A DNA stretch of 64,000 nt from Bdellovibrionales bacterium CG10_big_fil_rev_8_21_14_0_10_45_34 (GCA_002778785.1 PEZS01000013.1:45448-109447), one strand, 5' to 3'; shown: positions 34,976 to 44,795, counted from the stretch's first letter. Made by a program: numbers and translations. The notes: generated by a model from the letters alone, not told the origin.

Positions 34976-35464
34976 GTGAAATCCTTGCTAGCCCTTATGT
35001 TTCTTCTCAGTTCGATATCTGCCCATGCGACAGACAGCTTGGGTCAACAAATTAAATTTTATACAACAAACGGTAAACCCAAGTTTGGTGTTCAAACCGC
35101 TGAAGGTATGTTTGTAATCACTTTTTCAGTAAAAGCTTATGACATCACTAAAAACGAAATGGTAACAAATGTAGCCATTCAATTTGTGAACAAAATCACA
35201 GGAGCAAAGTTGTCTGATTGGAAAGAGGTTTTTAAGTCTCAAGGGTCAAGCATGGTCGGTACTTTTGCATTCACCGCCTCGCTTGCAAATGTAGAGGCAA
35301 CTCGTTTCCATAAATCGTTGCGATCTGGTGCGATAAAGATCTCTGCTTTGAACCGGGACGAAATTGTTTCTTCAACATACATTGATCTTGGCTCCTACTG
35401 CGACTCCGCTAGCAATCATTTTTTAGATCTCGAAACTGGCAAACAAGGTTGCCCGTCTAAATAA
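34976..35464 (+). CDS. Small exported protein of unknown function
   Basis: 162 residues from GTG 34976. The signal peptide MKSLLALMFLLSSISAHA ends in a typical A-H-A cleavage site. The mature protein is beta-prone, with a FVITFSVKAYDITKNEMV stretch and two Cys near the C-terminus (SYCDSAS and KQGCPS) that may pair. No family recognised. Single gene. Confidence 0.6.
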   Translation: MKSLLALMFLLSSISAHATDSLGQQIKFYTTNGKPKFGVQTAEGMFVITFSVKAYDITKNEMVTNVAIQFVNKITGAKLSDWKEVFKSQGSSMVGTFAFTASLANVEATRFHKSLRSGAIKISALNRDEIVSSTYIDLGSYCDSASNHFLDLETGKQGCPSK

Positions 35465-35881
35465 TCCTTCAACAGAATAACAATGCGAAGTGATCAAATA
35501 CCCCTACCTGCCCCGGCCAATGCGGCAAACTTTTATCAGTCAAAGCTTTCAACCAATGCCGCTGTAGTGAAAGTAAGCACAGTTCAAGTTCTCCACAGAG
35601 ACCAGACAGGAGCTCTTCCCGAGGCCAACACCTCAGGAATTTTTCGGTGTTGGGTAGCTGCTTTTTTAGAGAGGCGGCAAGCCAGAAGAAACTTTGCGCG
35701 TCGCCAAAGCCGCCCTTTACAAACTTTAAATGGAAAACGACCCGTTTAGACTCTATTAGTCTAGGCACTTTTGGGTGTGGTTTAATACGACTAGATCGAT
35801 ACTAGCTACCTTCGAACTAAGTGAGATGCGAACGTTGGCACTGTTTATGCTCTCTTGGTGTGGGTAAGGAGCGTATTTACT
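35465..35881. other. Gap without a supported gene
   Basis: About 420 bases. Open frames of 88 codons (plus) and 99 codons (minus) overlap on opposite strands between 35469 and 35768; neither has a ribosome site or family resemblance. The stretch with CTTCCCGAGG and GAGGCGGCAAGCC is G+C-rich and could be an old gene remnant. A promoter for the gene at 35882 should lie at the right end. Confidence 0.4.
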
Positions 35882-37075
35882 ATGAACCCATCAAATACTT
35901 TTAAACAAATTGTACTTCCTATTTCCACAGCCATTTCCATGACGGGCGCCGCTCTCACTCTTAACGCCGCTTTAATATCCGGCGCGAATGTAGCGGCTCG
36001 AAATATTAACGAATTTTCTGCGCTAAACGGCATTAAAAGCACTGCTAATGCTTTAAATCCAACAATAGCTCGTGATTTCACTACTCAACCACCTCCACCC
36101 GCCATTCCAAGGAGCGCACCTAAACCTGCCATCTCGAAAAAGACTACAAAAACTTCTGTCAAACCCGCGTCTACTGCAAAAAAAATTGCAATCCAACGGC
36201 GACAAAATCAGTCACTTCGTCAAGTTCATATACAGATTCTCGAGCGAATTTTACCCACTCCTCATTTAGGTTTTGCAAGGCCACTTGATGCGAATTCATC
36301 AGGAATTGGCGGCGCAAACAACAACCCCATAGTTGATTTGGATGGCCCAGGATTCTATGAGGGGTTTGACCCGATCACTGGCAAAAACTGTTATGTTACA
36401 GTCTTCTACGGGCATACAACAAAATCACCAAACGGAATAGACATCCGCATCGATCGAACTTACAAAGTTTCTGCTTCTATTTATAGAGAAGATAGCGAAA
36501 CCCTCCCTCAGTCTACACCGCTGGCTGCGGCAACATCAAACTGCTCCGAGAAATCTTATGGAGACACAAGCGTATACCCTTTTACTGGCGGATCGACAGA
36601 ATGTGACACGGCTTCAGTAGCGAACTCAGGAAATCCTTCCGTAGCATATTCAGGAGCAACTTCATCAATGAATACGTCAACAACCGGAAGCATAGCTTCA
36701 GCCAGTTCTCAAGAACTAGTGAAAGAGCCTGTAATCTCCGCAACTAAGCTTGCCTCATTTGAAGCAACAGGTTTTGAGTATCAATCTGCCGAAATGCGAA
36801 GGACGCAGCGCTGGACTCAGCAAGTTGGTTCGGGATCTGCAAAACTTTTGGAGAACAAAACGAAGTCGCGACTCGAAGTAAGAAAAGTGAAACGCATTAG
36901 CAACTCCGTAGTTGAAAATTGGTACATGGTGATGATAGATCCCGGCACGTCAGCTACCCTAGCTTCGACGACAGAACCCAGCAGAAATGAAAGATCTTTC
37001 TGTTATGTGAGTCACGAACAGGTTCATGAAAACCAACGTCAATTGATTGGTCTTCGCAAGAGACCCAAATTGTAG
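35882..37075 (+). CDS. Exported Ser/Thr- and Pro-rich protein of unknown function
   Basis: 397 residues from ATG 35882, preceded by GTAAGGAG at slightly long spacing. The first 35 residues are hydrophobic (ISTAISMTGAALTLNAALISGA) and act as signal or anchor. A Pro/Lys-rich linker follows (PPPPAIPRSAPKPAISKKTTK), then a domain with DLDGPGFYEGFDPITGKNCYVTVFYG and, after a Ser/Thr-rich low-complexity stretch (about 250-290), a second basic domain. It resembles a secreted or surface protein. It directly precedes the T2SS operon in the same direction, but no role in secretion is shown. Confidence 0.55.
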   Translation: MNPSNTFKQIVLPISTAISMTGAALTLNAALISGANVAARNINEFSALNGIKSTANALNPTIARDFTTQPPPPAIPRSAPKPAISKKTTKTSVKPASTAKKIAIQRRQNQSLRQVHIQILERILPTPHLGFARPLDANSSGIGGANNNPIVDLDGPGFYEGFDPITGKNCYVTVFYGHTTKSPNGIDIRIDRTYKVSASIYREDSETLPQSTPLAAATSNCSEKSYGDTSVYPFTGGSTECDTASVANSGNPSVAYSGATSSMNTSTTGSIASASSQELVKEPVISATKLASFEATGFEYQSAEMRRTQRWTQQVGSGSAKLLENKTKSRLEVRKVKRISNSVVENWYMVMIDPGTSATLASTTEPSRNERSFCYVSHEQVHENQRQLIGLRKRPKL

Positions 37076-37260
37076 AACGACGCTCTATTGTAGCGGACAG
37101 GCATGAAATCCTTCAGCTCGAATCGTCTGCTTTGTACGCTCTCAGCCAAGAGGTAGGGGCTCGGGGTGTAGGGGTCATTTATCACCAGTCAGAGGGTGCG
37201 CGCTTCACACAAGCCGAAATGGCATTTTTAAAGGCCCTTCTAGAGTCTAAAGGCCTTTGA
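37030..37260 (+). pseudogene. Coding-like open frame without a start codon
   Basis: Open for 76 codons between stops at 37027 and 37258. It reads like a protein C-terminus: DRHEILQLESSALYALSQEV, GARGVGVIYHQSEGARF and TQAEMAFLKALLESKGL, with balanced composition. There is no ATG, GTG or TTG near its left end, and it overlaps the end of the previous gene in another frame. It may be the tail of a gene whose front was lost, or the out-of-frame end of the preceding gene after a frameshift. The bases from 37261 to 37515 hold no gene and should contain the gspC promoter. Confidence 0.35.
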
Positions 37261-37515
37261 TGTCCTTCGGTTCGCCTAAATTCAGTAACTAGACTAGTGT
37301 CGTGTCGAGTGCCGAAATACCATGAGCTAAACTCCCAATTTTGTTAAGCTTTTCATAGGACTCTTGATCTTTAAATCAGGTAACCGCCAAGCAGCCAAAA
37401 GATGTCTGCACCTGGCTTAAGGTCAAACAGTCATGAGGGAATCTGGAGAGCCGATTCGTGTAACTACAAACGTACACATTCTGCTTACTCCCAACTCTAA
37501 GGATGGGATCTTTGA

Positions 37516-38490
37516 TTGAGCATCTGGGATAAGCTTCGCTGGAGCAAACGACTCAACTTACCTTCTGAAACTAAGTTGAATACTCCTGCTTCTGCAACCG
37601 CAAACCAACTGGCCTCGCAGCTTCGGCGCTTATCAACTCCAGCGGTTGCAGTTTTTTTGGCTTTTGTTGTAGCTGAACTTTCCATTCTCTATATCAGAGA
37701 TCAATTTCTTCCCACGTCAGCCCCACCGTCAACTCCGGTTCAAGCAAGGCAGGCAACTACTCGGCCCCGCTCTAGTTACAATATCATCACGCAAAGAAAT
37801 ATTTTTGATTCCGACGGTGTCATCCCCGATGCCCTGTCAGTGTCTGAACAACAAGAGCTTCTCGACGGGCCGGCTGTACCAACAACTCTTCCTATTAATT
37901 TAGTTGGCACAATTGTTCATATCAACCCGCTAAGGTCGGTAGCGACTGTCGAAATCAAAAGTGCGGGCAACAAAGTGCTCCCCTACTTTGTAGGTGAAGA
38001 AATTGAATCCCTTGCTACTATTACAAAAATTGAAAGAAAAAAGGTTACCTTTAGAAATCGACAAACAGGCCGCTTAGAGTACTCAGAAATCAAAGATGAA
38101 TTTGCGGTCAAGTTTGGTGCTGCACCAAAAAAAGCGGCATCGGAAGGTATTGAACAGCAGGGCAATCAAGTCACCGTTGAGCGCAAGGTCGTAGAGGATG
38201 CACTCAAAGACCTCCCGAATATTCTTCAGCAAGCATCGGCTGTGCCCAATTTTATTCCGGGATCAGGTGGCCAAATCGATGGGTTTCGGCTCGTGCAGAT
38301 ACAAGATGGCAGCATTTTTTCGCAGCTAGGTCTGAAACAAGGCGACGTCATCAACGAAGTTAATGGTGAAGTCATCGATAGCATCACAAAAGCAATGGCA
38401 ACTTTTAAAGACTTAAAAACTTCGAATAAAATCACCGTTCAAGTAAACAGGGGCGGAACACCAACTGAACTGACGTTTTATGTTCGCTAG
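37516..38490 (+). CDS. gspC: Type II secretion inner-membrane protein GspC
   Basis: 324 residues from TTG 37516. GspC links the inner-membrane platform to the secretin. After a cytoplasmic N-tail comes one membrane helix (VAVFLAFVVAELSILYIRDQF), then the HR (PulC) region with NIFDSDGVIPD and LPINLVGTIVHINPLRSVATVEI, and a C-terminal PDZ domain from about residue 245 (IDGFRLVQIQDGSIFSQLGL, KQGDVINEVNGE). The PDZ form is typical of GspC rather than of PilP. First gene of the operon; gspD follows after 37 bases. Confidence 0.92.
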   Translation: MSIWDKLRWSKRLNLPSETKLNTPASATANQLASQLRRLSTPAVAVFLAFVVAELSILYIRDQFLPTSAPPSTPVQARQATTRPRSSYNIITQRNIFDSDGVIPDALSVSEQQELLDGPAVPTTLPINLVGTIVHINPLRSVATVEIKSAGNKVLPYFVGEEIESLATITKIERKKVTFRNRQTGRLEYSEIKDEFAVKFGAAPKKAASEGIEQQGNQVTVERKVVEDALKDLPNILQQASAVPNFIPGSGGQIDGFRLVQIQDGSIFSQLGLKQGDVINEVNGEVIDSITKAMATFKDLKTSNKITVQVNRGGTPTELTFYVR

Positions 38491-38527
38491 GTATTTGCAT
38501 ATTAGGTAAAGGTGCCAAGGAGGCAGC

Positions 38528-40939
38528 ATGATAAATTCATCGACAAAGTTTTTCTTCAGGGTGCTTGCAATTTTGGAGTCCCTGGCGGGGATGATGGCAC
38601 CGAGAGAAAACAAAAACGCCGTTTCAAGACTGGGCCGACCCATCAAGACACTCATGGTCATTAGCTTAGCGAGTCTTCTTGCGCTTCCCTCTTTCGCGCA
38701 AGATGATTTTTTTGGAGAGGATGAGTTTGACATTCCACCGCCCGGTTTTTCACCTCCGCCTCCTTTTGACCCCAATGCTAGTCCCGACGGCTTTGACGGG
38801 GGTTCAAGAAATGAACCAATTGCTCCGCCACCACCTGGAAACGATTCGGGCCCACGCACAAACTCCAATCCAAGACTCGACTCCTCAAAACGACGTCAAA
38901 CAAAACCCAAATTCAGCGAGGCTTTTCCAGAAGAAATCACGAACGAAAACTTCCCTGACCTCATAGAGAGCTTCGATTACCCTAACGCCGAAATCACTGA
39001 CGTTGTAAAAGCCATTAGTGAACTCACGGGCAAAAACTTTATCGTTGATCCGAACATCCGCGGAAAGATCACTATTATGGCGCCCACTCAGATAACTGTG
39101 GCCGAAGCCTACAAAGCTTTCTTAAGTGCGCTCGCCATCAACAACTACACTGTTGTACCTTATGGAAAGTTTCTAAAGATCATCCCTACGCGAAATGCCC
39201 AGAGAGATTCTCTAGAGATTTATTCTGGAGACTACTCGCCCAATACAGATCAAATGATCACAAGAATTGTGCACCTGAGACATATCACATCGACAGAGAT
39301 GAGAAAATTTCTTCAGCGCTTTGTCTCTAACGCTGGTGTGTTCGAGGTTTATGAACCCACCAACACGATCATCATTTCTGATCTAGGCGCCAACATAAAT
39401 CGGATTACAAAAATCATTGATCAGATTGATAACCCTGGCTTTGAAGAACAACTAGAAGTGCTACCGATTCGGCATGCGAAAGCAGAAGACATTGCTGACT
39501 TGATAGATCAAATCATCAACAAGGATGATCCTTCAAGGTCACGAAGTCGCCGAGGATCTTTTAGAGCTGGTGTGCCACGCTTTACGGCTCCAGGTCAAAG
39601 TGGTACGGCTCAACAGGCCTACTCGCTCGTGATACCTGATGAGCGTACCAATAGCATCATCATCGTTGGGAACAAAGACGGTATTAAAAAAATCAAAGAC
39701 CTCGTAATGAAGCTTGATTTTAATATGCCTCTAGATCAAAACGCCGGTATTCACGTTTACTACGTAAAGCATGGTGAGGCTAAAAAATTAGCCGACACGC
39801 TCAATGGCATCACAGAAAAAGGCAAAGACAACCAAAACCAACCTGGCCCGAATACTCCACCTCCAGCATTTTCAAACCCAATGGGATTTGGACAGGATGA
39901 GACCACCGCCGGCAGTCTACAAGGTAAGAACATCAAAGTTTCTGCCGATGAAACGAGCAACAGCCTCATCATCACTTCGCCAAGACAAGACTACGAAGTC
40001 ATACTGAATCTTTTAGCAAAACTCGATCGGCCGCGCGATCAAGTTTACGTCGAAGCGATTATCATGGAGATGTCTGCCGAAGGTTCGCAAGACTATGGAA
40101 TTTCTTACTACAACTTTATTGATGGCACAAACGGGCTTGGCAGAAGCGGATTTAGCTCTGGCAACTTTGGAACACTTTCAGATATAGGAGCGAGCGGTGC
40201 CATTCTTGGTTTTGCAAACGGAGGCAACGTACAGATCAACGCTGGCGGAAGCCAGGTTACAGTAAAGTCGCTCACTGGATTTATAAATTTTATCAAAAGC
40301 ACAACAAAAACAAATGTGCTATCGACTCCGCAGGTGCTTGCATATGACAATCAAGAGGCGCAGATAGAAGTGGGAGAAGAGGTCCCTGTTGGTACCAATG
40401 TCACCCAAGGAGCGGCTACCGCACAAACATCTATTCAGTTTAGAAAAGCGACTATCCGCTTAAAGATTAAGCCCTATATTTCGCCAGATTCCGACCGAGT
40501 GCGAATGGAAATCGATCAAGCTGTTGATGATATATCCGCCAAAATTCCCCGCGCTGAACAACTAAGAGCGTCGGCCCAAGGCATTAGTACAAGGACAATT
40601 AAAACCATGATCGCTATACCCGATCAAGACACAGCAGTTCTTGGTGGTTTGATTAGAGATCTTGAAACTGAGCAAACGGTAAAGATACCAATTCTTGGAG
40701 ACATTCCGCTACTAGGATGGTTGTTCAAAGGGCAAAAAACTCGAAAAGAAAAAGTGAACCTGTTTGTTTTTATAACCCCACGGATACTCAGAAACACAGA
40801 AGACACACGACAAGTTCTAGGCAAGAAACTTCAAGACAGGATTGATTTTGTTAAGAAAGAGCAAAGCGGTGAGGACCAGATGGGGCACTACTTCGAGGAT
40901 GCTCGTAGCCAAGTGGAAGGCACCAAGCAAAAACAATAA
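38528..40939 (+). CDS. gspD: Type II secretion outer-membrane secretin GspD
   Basis: 803 residues, AAGGAGG before the ATG. The signal sequence is preceded by a long N-region (about 47 residues) and ends at SFAQ. A Pro-rich linker leads to the N0 domain and N1-N3 repeats (VVKAISELTGKNFIVDPNIRGKITI, then ILRHITSTEMRKFLQRF-like and VLPIRHAKAEDIADLI), each a ring-forming domain. The C-terminal secretin domain has VYVEAIIMEMS, VLSTPQVLAYDNQEAQIEVGEEVPVG and the IPILGDIPLLGWLFKG signature. It forms the 15-mer outer-membrane pore through which folded exoproteins leave. Confidence 0.96.
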   Translation: MINSSTKFFFRVLAILESLAGMMAPRENKNAVSRLGRPIKTLMVISLASLLALPSFAQDDFFGEDEFDIPPPGFSPPPPFDPNASPDGFDGGSRNEPIAPPPPGNDSGPRTNSNPRLDSSKRRQTKPKFSEAFPEEITNENFPDLIESFDYPNAEITDVVKAISELTGKNFIVDPNIRGKITIMAPTQITVAEAYKAFLSALAINNYTVVPYGKFLKIIPTRNAQRDSLEIYSGDYSPNTDQMITRIVHLRHITSTEMRKFLQRFVSNAGVFEVYEPTNTIIISDLGANINRITKIIDQIDNPGFEEQLEVLPIRHAKAEDIADLIDQIINKDDPSRSRSRRGSFRAGVPRFTAPGQSGTAQQAYSLVIPDERTNSIIIVGNKDGIKKIKDLVMKLDFNMPLDQNAGIHVYYVKHGEAKKLADTLNGITEKGKDNQNQPGPNTPPPAFSNPMGFGQDETTAGSLQGKNIKVSADETSNSLIITSPRQDYEVILNLLAKLDRPRDQVYVEAIIMEMSAEGSQDYGISYYNFIDGTNGLGRSGFSSGNFGTLSDIGASGAILGFANGGNVQINAGGSQVTVKSLTGFINFIKSTTKTNVLSTPQVLAYDNQEAQIEVGEEVPVGTNVTQGAATAQTSIQFRKATIRLKIKPYISPDSDRVRMEIDQAVDDISAKIPRAEQLRASAQGISTRTIKTMIAIPDQDTAVLGGLIRDLETEQTVKIPILGDIPLLGWLFKGQKTRKEKVNLFVFITPRILRNTEDTRQVLGKKLQDRIDFVKKEQSGEDQMGHYFEDARSQVEGTKQKQ

Positions 40940-40995
40940 TAATTGATGAGGCAAATGATCTAGGTTCGGGCTCGCCAGGGCAATGGTCTTTAAAA

Positions 40996-41031
40996 ATGAG
41001 ATTTTGGTCGCATCGGCCACCAAAATCTCAT
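40996..41031 (+). terminator. Bidirectional terminator after gspD
   Basis: ATGAGATTTTGGT (40996-41008) pairs perfectly with ACCAAAATCTCAT (41019-41031) across a ten-base loop, between the convergent ends of gspD and the copper-storage gene. The A+T-rich arms and position fit a terminator in both directions. If it works, gspE onward needs another promoter. Confidence 0.75.
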
Positions 41032-41039
41032 CGCAAAAC

Positions 41040-41516
41040 TTAGGCTTTCAAATACTTATCGCAAGCTTTGACACATTCTTCACACGCTTTAAGGCAAGCC
41101 TTACAAGACTTGTGCATCTTTGCATGTGGTTTACAAGCCTCAGCGCAGGCCACACAAAGATCGCGACAAACTTGCACTAACGCCTTAACGTGAGCGGCAC
41201 CGGCGGTCTTGTTTCTGACGATCTCGTTGACCGCAGTTACGACAGCCAGCATATTCTCGTCAGCAGACAAGCAATCCTTTAAATCAACGTGCCCCTCTCT
41301 CAGCTCAGAAATACAGTGGGCACGACAGGCCTTTCCTGTCTCTATGCAATCTGCTGTAGTCTCTAAGATCTCTTTCTCAGCTTTTGTGTACTCGATGTCA
41401 TGATGATGATGCTTTTCTGTTTGGTGAGCCTTCGCTTTGCTTGCGCCAAGCACATTTGCAGCAACTACGGTCGCCCCACCTAAGGTAGCCTTCTCAATAA
41501 AACTTCGACGGTCCAT
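41040..41516 (-). CDS. csp1: Tat-exported copper storage protein, Csp1-like
   Basis: 158 residues. The signal MDRRSFIEKATLGGATVVAA has the twin Arg, so the protein is probably exported folded with metal loaded or ready. After a His-rich stretch (HQTEKHHHHD) comes a four-helix bundle of the DUF326 type with 13 Cys: DCIETGKACRAHC, DCLSA, VCRDLCVACAEACK and the SCKACLKACEECVKACDKYL-like end. Methanotroph Csp1 is likewise Tat-exported and has 13 Cys, each binding Cu(I) within the bundle. The role is copper storage or buffering in the periplasm. It lies backwards between gspD and gspE and so interrupts the T2SS operon. Confidence 0.85.
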   Translation of the reverse strand: MDRRSFIEKATLGGATVVAANVLGASKAKAHQTEKHHHHDIEYTKAEKEILETTADCIETGKACRAHCISELREGHVDLKDCLSADENMLAVVTAVNEIVRNKTAGAAHVKALVQVCRDLCVACAEACKPHAKMHKSCKACLKACEECVKACDKYLKA

Positions 41517-41791
41517 GTTATCCCCCTATGGAAAATTTTTTGCATTCTGTAGAGTAGCACATTCTTTTAAAATGTACGTTCTTTTGAATACTGACAAAGA
41601 ACCTTAACTATCTAGGCCTCATTGATCCCCTGTTAACCCTTTACACCAGCAAGTGATCACCAACACTAAGCCCTCACTCACCAAAGCTGAAAGGGCAAAA
41701 GAACATTCAATCCACCCAATTTCTTCATCGCTCCTAGACTTAATGCTAGGCCTTTTCTTCTTACAAATCCCAGCGTAGAATACTGAGGAAG

Positions 41792-43480
41792 ATGGCGACA
41801 GAAAGTCTTGGCAACACCTTGTTAAAAAGTACCTCAATTTCCGAACGCGAATTGAGCTCGCTTTTTCAGTTAGAAACCAAAGAGGGTTTAACTCTTGGGG
41901 AAACTCTTGGGAAAAAGAACATTTCCTCTGCTGATGAGATTCTTGCATTTGTTTGCGATGCTCTGGGGCTCAACTACTTAAAAGACATCCCCTACAACGA
42001 AATTAACCCAGAGTGGATTCGCAACATTCCGATCAACTACGCAAAACAGCATGAGGTGCTTCCCTTAAAAGATGATGGCCTAAAAATGCATATTTTGGTC
42101 ACCAATCCCCTAAACTCTCGCCTCATCGACGACATGAGAGTGCTTTTTAAAAAGCCAGTCGCAGCTGTCGTAACAACCTCTCTAAGAATTCAAGATGCCA
42201 TTAATAAGGTTTACGAAAAAAGCACCGCGAACTTAGAGGGGCTCGATGAAATCGAAGACGGTGAATACGACCTCGACGAGCCCATTATAGATTTGCTAGA
42301 AGCTGGCGATGATGACGCGCCGGTAATTAAACTTGTGAATACTCTTTTGTTCAGAGCCGTTAAAGAAAAGGCGTCAGACATTCACATAGAACCTTACGAA
42401 CGTGACATGGTTGTGCGCTTTCGAATAGACGGTGTACTTTACGATATTTTTAAGCCGCCTAAAAAGCTGCAAAACGCCATCACCTCAAGAATCAAAGTGA
42501 TGGGCAATCTAAATATTGCGGAGAAACGCCTCCCTCAAGACGGCAGGATTCCGTTAAAGCTTGCGGGAAAAGACATTGATGTTCGCTTAAGCACAGTTCC
42601 GACAGCATTTGGCGAGCGACTTGTTATGCGTCTTCAGGATCGCTCGAACGTGGTTCTCGAGCTTGAGCAATTGGGGTTTCCGCAAATTATGCTGGTTTCG
42701 CTTGCGAAGCTCTTAGCAAAAACACATGGAATCATCTTGGTAACCGGACCAACAGGTTCTGGTAAGTCGACGACTCTCTATGCTTGTATATCAAAGATTA
42801 ACAACATTGAAACCAACATCATCACAGTGGAAGATCCGGTTGAGCAACGAATTCATGGCATAGGTCAGATACAAGTGAATCATAAAATCGGGCTGACTTT
42901 TGCAAACGGATTGAGAGCCATACTCAGACAAGACCCAAACGTCATTATGATTGGTGAGATTCGTGATAGCGAGACGGCCGACATTGCAATCAACGCCGCA
43001 CTGACCGGTCACTTGGTGCTCTCTACGATTCACACTAACGATTCTGCCGGAGCATTTCCGCGACTTATCGACATGGGCTGTGAACCATTTTTGATTGCAA
43101 GTTCTCTATTGGGTGTTGCCGCCCAGCGACTTATTCGTGTGCTTTGTCCACACTGTAAAACTCCGTATATTCCTACAGATGCGGAGCTTGCCACGCTTGA
43201 AATCACGCGCAGCGAAGCGGCCCAGGGCACTATTTTTAAAGCGGTCGGATGCAATCAGTGTAATCAAAAAGGTTACATAGGGCGAACCAACATTGCAGAA
43301 CTCCTCATGGTGTCAGATGAAATTCGCCAAATGATCATGCAGCGAATAGATGGAGGTGCTATAAAAAAGCGCGCCATTCAAGACGGCATGTTGACTCTAA
43401 GAACCGAGGGAATTCGCAAAGTACTTGCTGGAATTACAACGATTGAAGAACTTCTCACCAACACTCAGACGGACGAGTAA
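41792..43480 (+). CDS. gspE: Type II secretion ATPase GspE
   Basis: 562 residues. N-terminal N1E domains (about 1-165) bind GspL. The catalytic part has KEKASDIHIEPYERDM (about 191-206), Walker A GPTGSGKST (319-327), the Asp box ITVEDPVEQ, Walker B QDPNVIMIGEIRD, and a His box HTNDSAGAFPRL. Near the C-terminus are two CxxC pairs (LCPHCKT and CNQCNQKGY) forming the zinc site typical of GspE and PilB. It assembles as a hexamer at the inner face and drives pseudopilus growth. The ATG at 41792 has GAGGAAG close by; gspF starts six bases after the stop. Confidence 0.97.
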   Translation: MATESLGNTLLKSTSISERELSSLFQLETKEGLTLGETLGKKNISSADEILAFVCDALGLNYLKDIPYNEINPEWIRNIPINYAKQHEVLPLKDDGLKMHILVTNPLNSRLIDDMRVLFKKPVAAVVTTSLRIQDAINKVYEKSTANLEGLDEIEDGEYDLDEPIIDLLEAGDDDAPVIKLVNTLLFRAVKEKASDIHIEPYERDMVVRFRIDGVLYDIFKPPKKLQNAITSRIKVMGNLNIAEKRLPQDGRIPLKLAGKDIDVRLSTVPTAFGERLVMRLQDRSNVVLELEQLGFPQIMLVSLAKLLAKTHGIILVTGPTGSGKSTTLYACISKINNIETNIITVEDPVEQRIHGIGQIQVNHKIGLTFANGLRAILRQDPNVIMIGEIRDSETADIAINAALTGHLVLSTIHTNDSAGAFPRLIDMGCEPFLIASSLLGVAAQRLIRVLCPHCKTPYIPTDAELATLEITRSEAAQGTIFKAVGCNQCNQKGYIGRTNIAELLMVSDEIRQMIMQRIDGGAIKKRAIQDGMLTLRTEGIRKVLAGITTIEELLTNTQTDE

Positions 43481-43486
43481 CCACCT

Positions 43487-44701
43487 ATGGCTTTGTTTGA
43501 ATACCGAGGCCTTAAGCGCGACGGAAAGCCAGTTAGAGGCGCTATCGATGCAGATAATCAACGTACCGCCCGCGCCCGACTTAAAAAAGAGGGTGTATTT
43601 CTTCAAGAAATAAAAGCAAAGAAAACTCATTCACAAAAGAAAAGCAGCGGTTTTGCTCATGGCGGAAAAGTCGGCGTTAAAGATATGAGTATGATGTTTC
43701 GCCAGCTAGCCACTTTGGTAAAGGCCGAAGTTCCACTCGTGGAATCACTCAGTGCCGTGGCTGAACAGGTGGAACACCCTCTACTCAAAGCTTGCCTTAC
43801 TGATATTCGAGACATGGTTAACGAAGGTAATCCTCTTTACAAAGCCATGCAGAAGTACAACAAGATTTTTAACAGAATTCAGATTTCGATGGTAGAAGCA
43901 GCGGAAGCAACGGGGGCACTGGGAGTTATTCTTATTCGGTTAGCAGAATTTCTTGAAGCGCAAAATGAGCTAAATTCAAAAGTTGCCAGTGCCATGTTCT
44001 ACCCGATCATTATGCTCATCATGACTGTCGGAATGCTTTTTGGACTTTTCATTTACGTGATTCCTAAAATCACGGAAATTTTTGAACAAAGCGAACTAAC
44101 CCTTCCGTGGTATTCTCAGCTCGTCATCGACATGAGTGGGTTCATGGTCGAGTATTGGCATGTACTTGGCGTTTCTGGATTAGCCCTTGCCTTCTTGTTT
44201 CGAAACTGGAAGAACACGCCAAAAGGCTCCGATCAGTGGGATGCCATTTTATTGAAACTTCCTGTTGTCGGAAAACTCACCCGTATGATTGCCGTGAGTC
44301 GGTTCACAAGAACGCTCTCCACACTTTTAGCAGGCAGTGTTCCTATTGTTGCTGCACTTGATATCGTCAAGAACGTGGTTGGTAACTCAGTGCTTGCCAA
44401 AGCGATTTCTGAAGCAAGAGACAACATCAGTGAAGGAGAATCCGTAGCAGTACCTTTGAGAAAGTCTGGGGAATTTCCTCCGATTGTTACGCACATGATC
44501 ACCATCGGAGAAAAGACCGGGGAGATCGAGTCGATGCTAACGCAGGTCAGCGATTCGTATGACTTTCAGGTCAAGAATTCAATTCAGGCCTTAACGAGTG
44601 TTCTTGAACCTATTATGATTGTGATAATGGGTGGTATCATTGGAGTGATCGTTTTCGCAGTGGTTGTACCCATGATGGAACTATCTAATATTGCTAGATA
44701 A
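43487..44701 (+). CDS. gspF: Type II secretion inner-membrane platform protein GspF
   Basis: 404 residues, the usual length. Two GspF/PilC domains (about 65-190 and 270-390), each starting with a conserved FRQLATLVKAEVPLVESL or FTRTLSTLLAGSVPIVAAL block, with three membrane helices: FYPIIMLIMTVGMLFGLFIYV, a middle one near VLGVSGLALAFLF, and the last IMIVIMGGIIGVIVFAVVV. The N-terminus YRGLKRDGKPVRGAIDA is standard. It is the core of the assembly platform, contacting GspE and GspL and moving pseudopilins into the pilus. Confidence 0.96.
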   Translation: MALFEYRGLKRDGKPVRGAIDADNQRTARARLKKEGVFLQEIKAKKTHSQKKSSGFAHGGKVGVKDMSMMFRQLATLVKAEVPLVESLSAVAEQVEHPLLKACLTDIRDMVNEGNPLYKAMQKYNKIFNRIQISMVEAAEATGALGVILIRLAEFLEAQNELNSKVASAMFYPIIMLIMTVGMLFGLFIYVIPKITEIFEQSELTLPWYSQLVIDMSGFMVEYWHVLGVSGLALAFLFRNWKNTPKGSDQWDAILLKLPVVGKLTRMIAVSRFTRTLSTLLAGSVPIVAALDIVKNVVGNSVLAKAISEARDNISEGESVAVPLRKSGEFPPIVTHMITIGEKTGEIESMLTQVSDSYDFQVKNSIQALTSVLEPIMIVIMGGIIGVIVFAVVVPMMELSNIAR

Positions 44702-44795
44702 ACGCTGCTTTGATCGCGTATAGGCTGTTGCGTTTATTTTGAAGCAATAGTACTAGTAAAAGACTACCACTAACTTTTGAGGAGTTAAGAGCCGA

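Noticed and set aside
35469-35768. Overlapping 88- and 99-codon frames on opposite strands
   Set aside because: Neither has a ribosome site, signal or family match; at most one could be real and neither can be supported.
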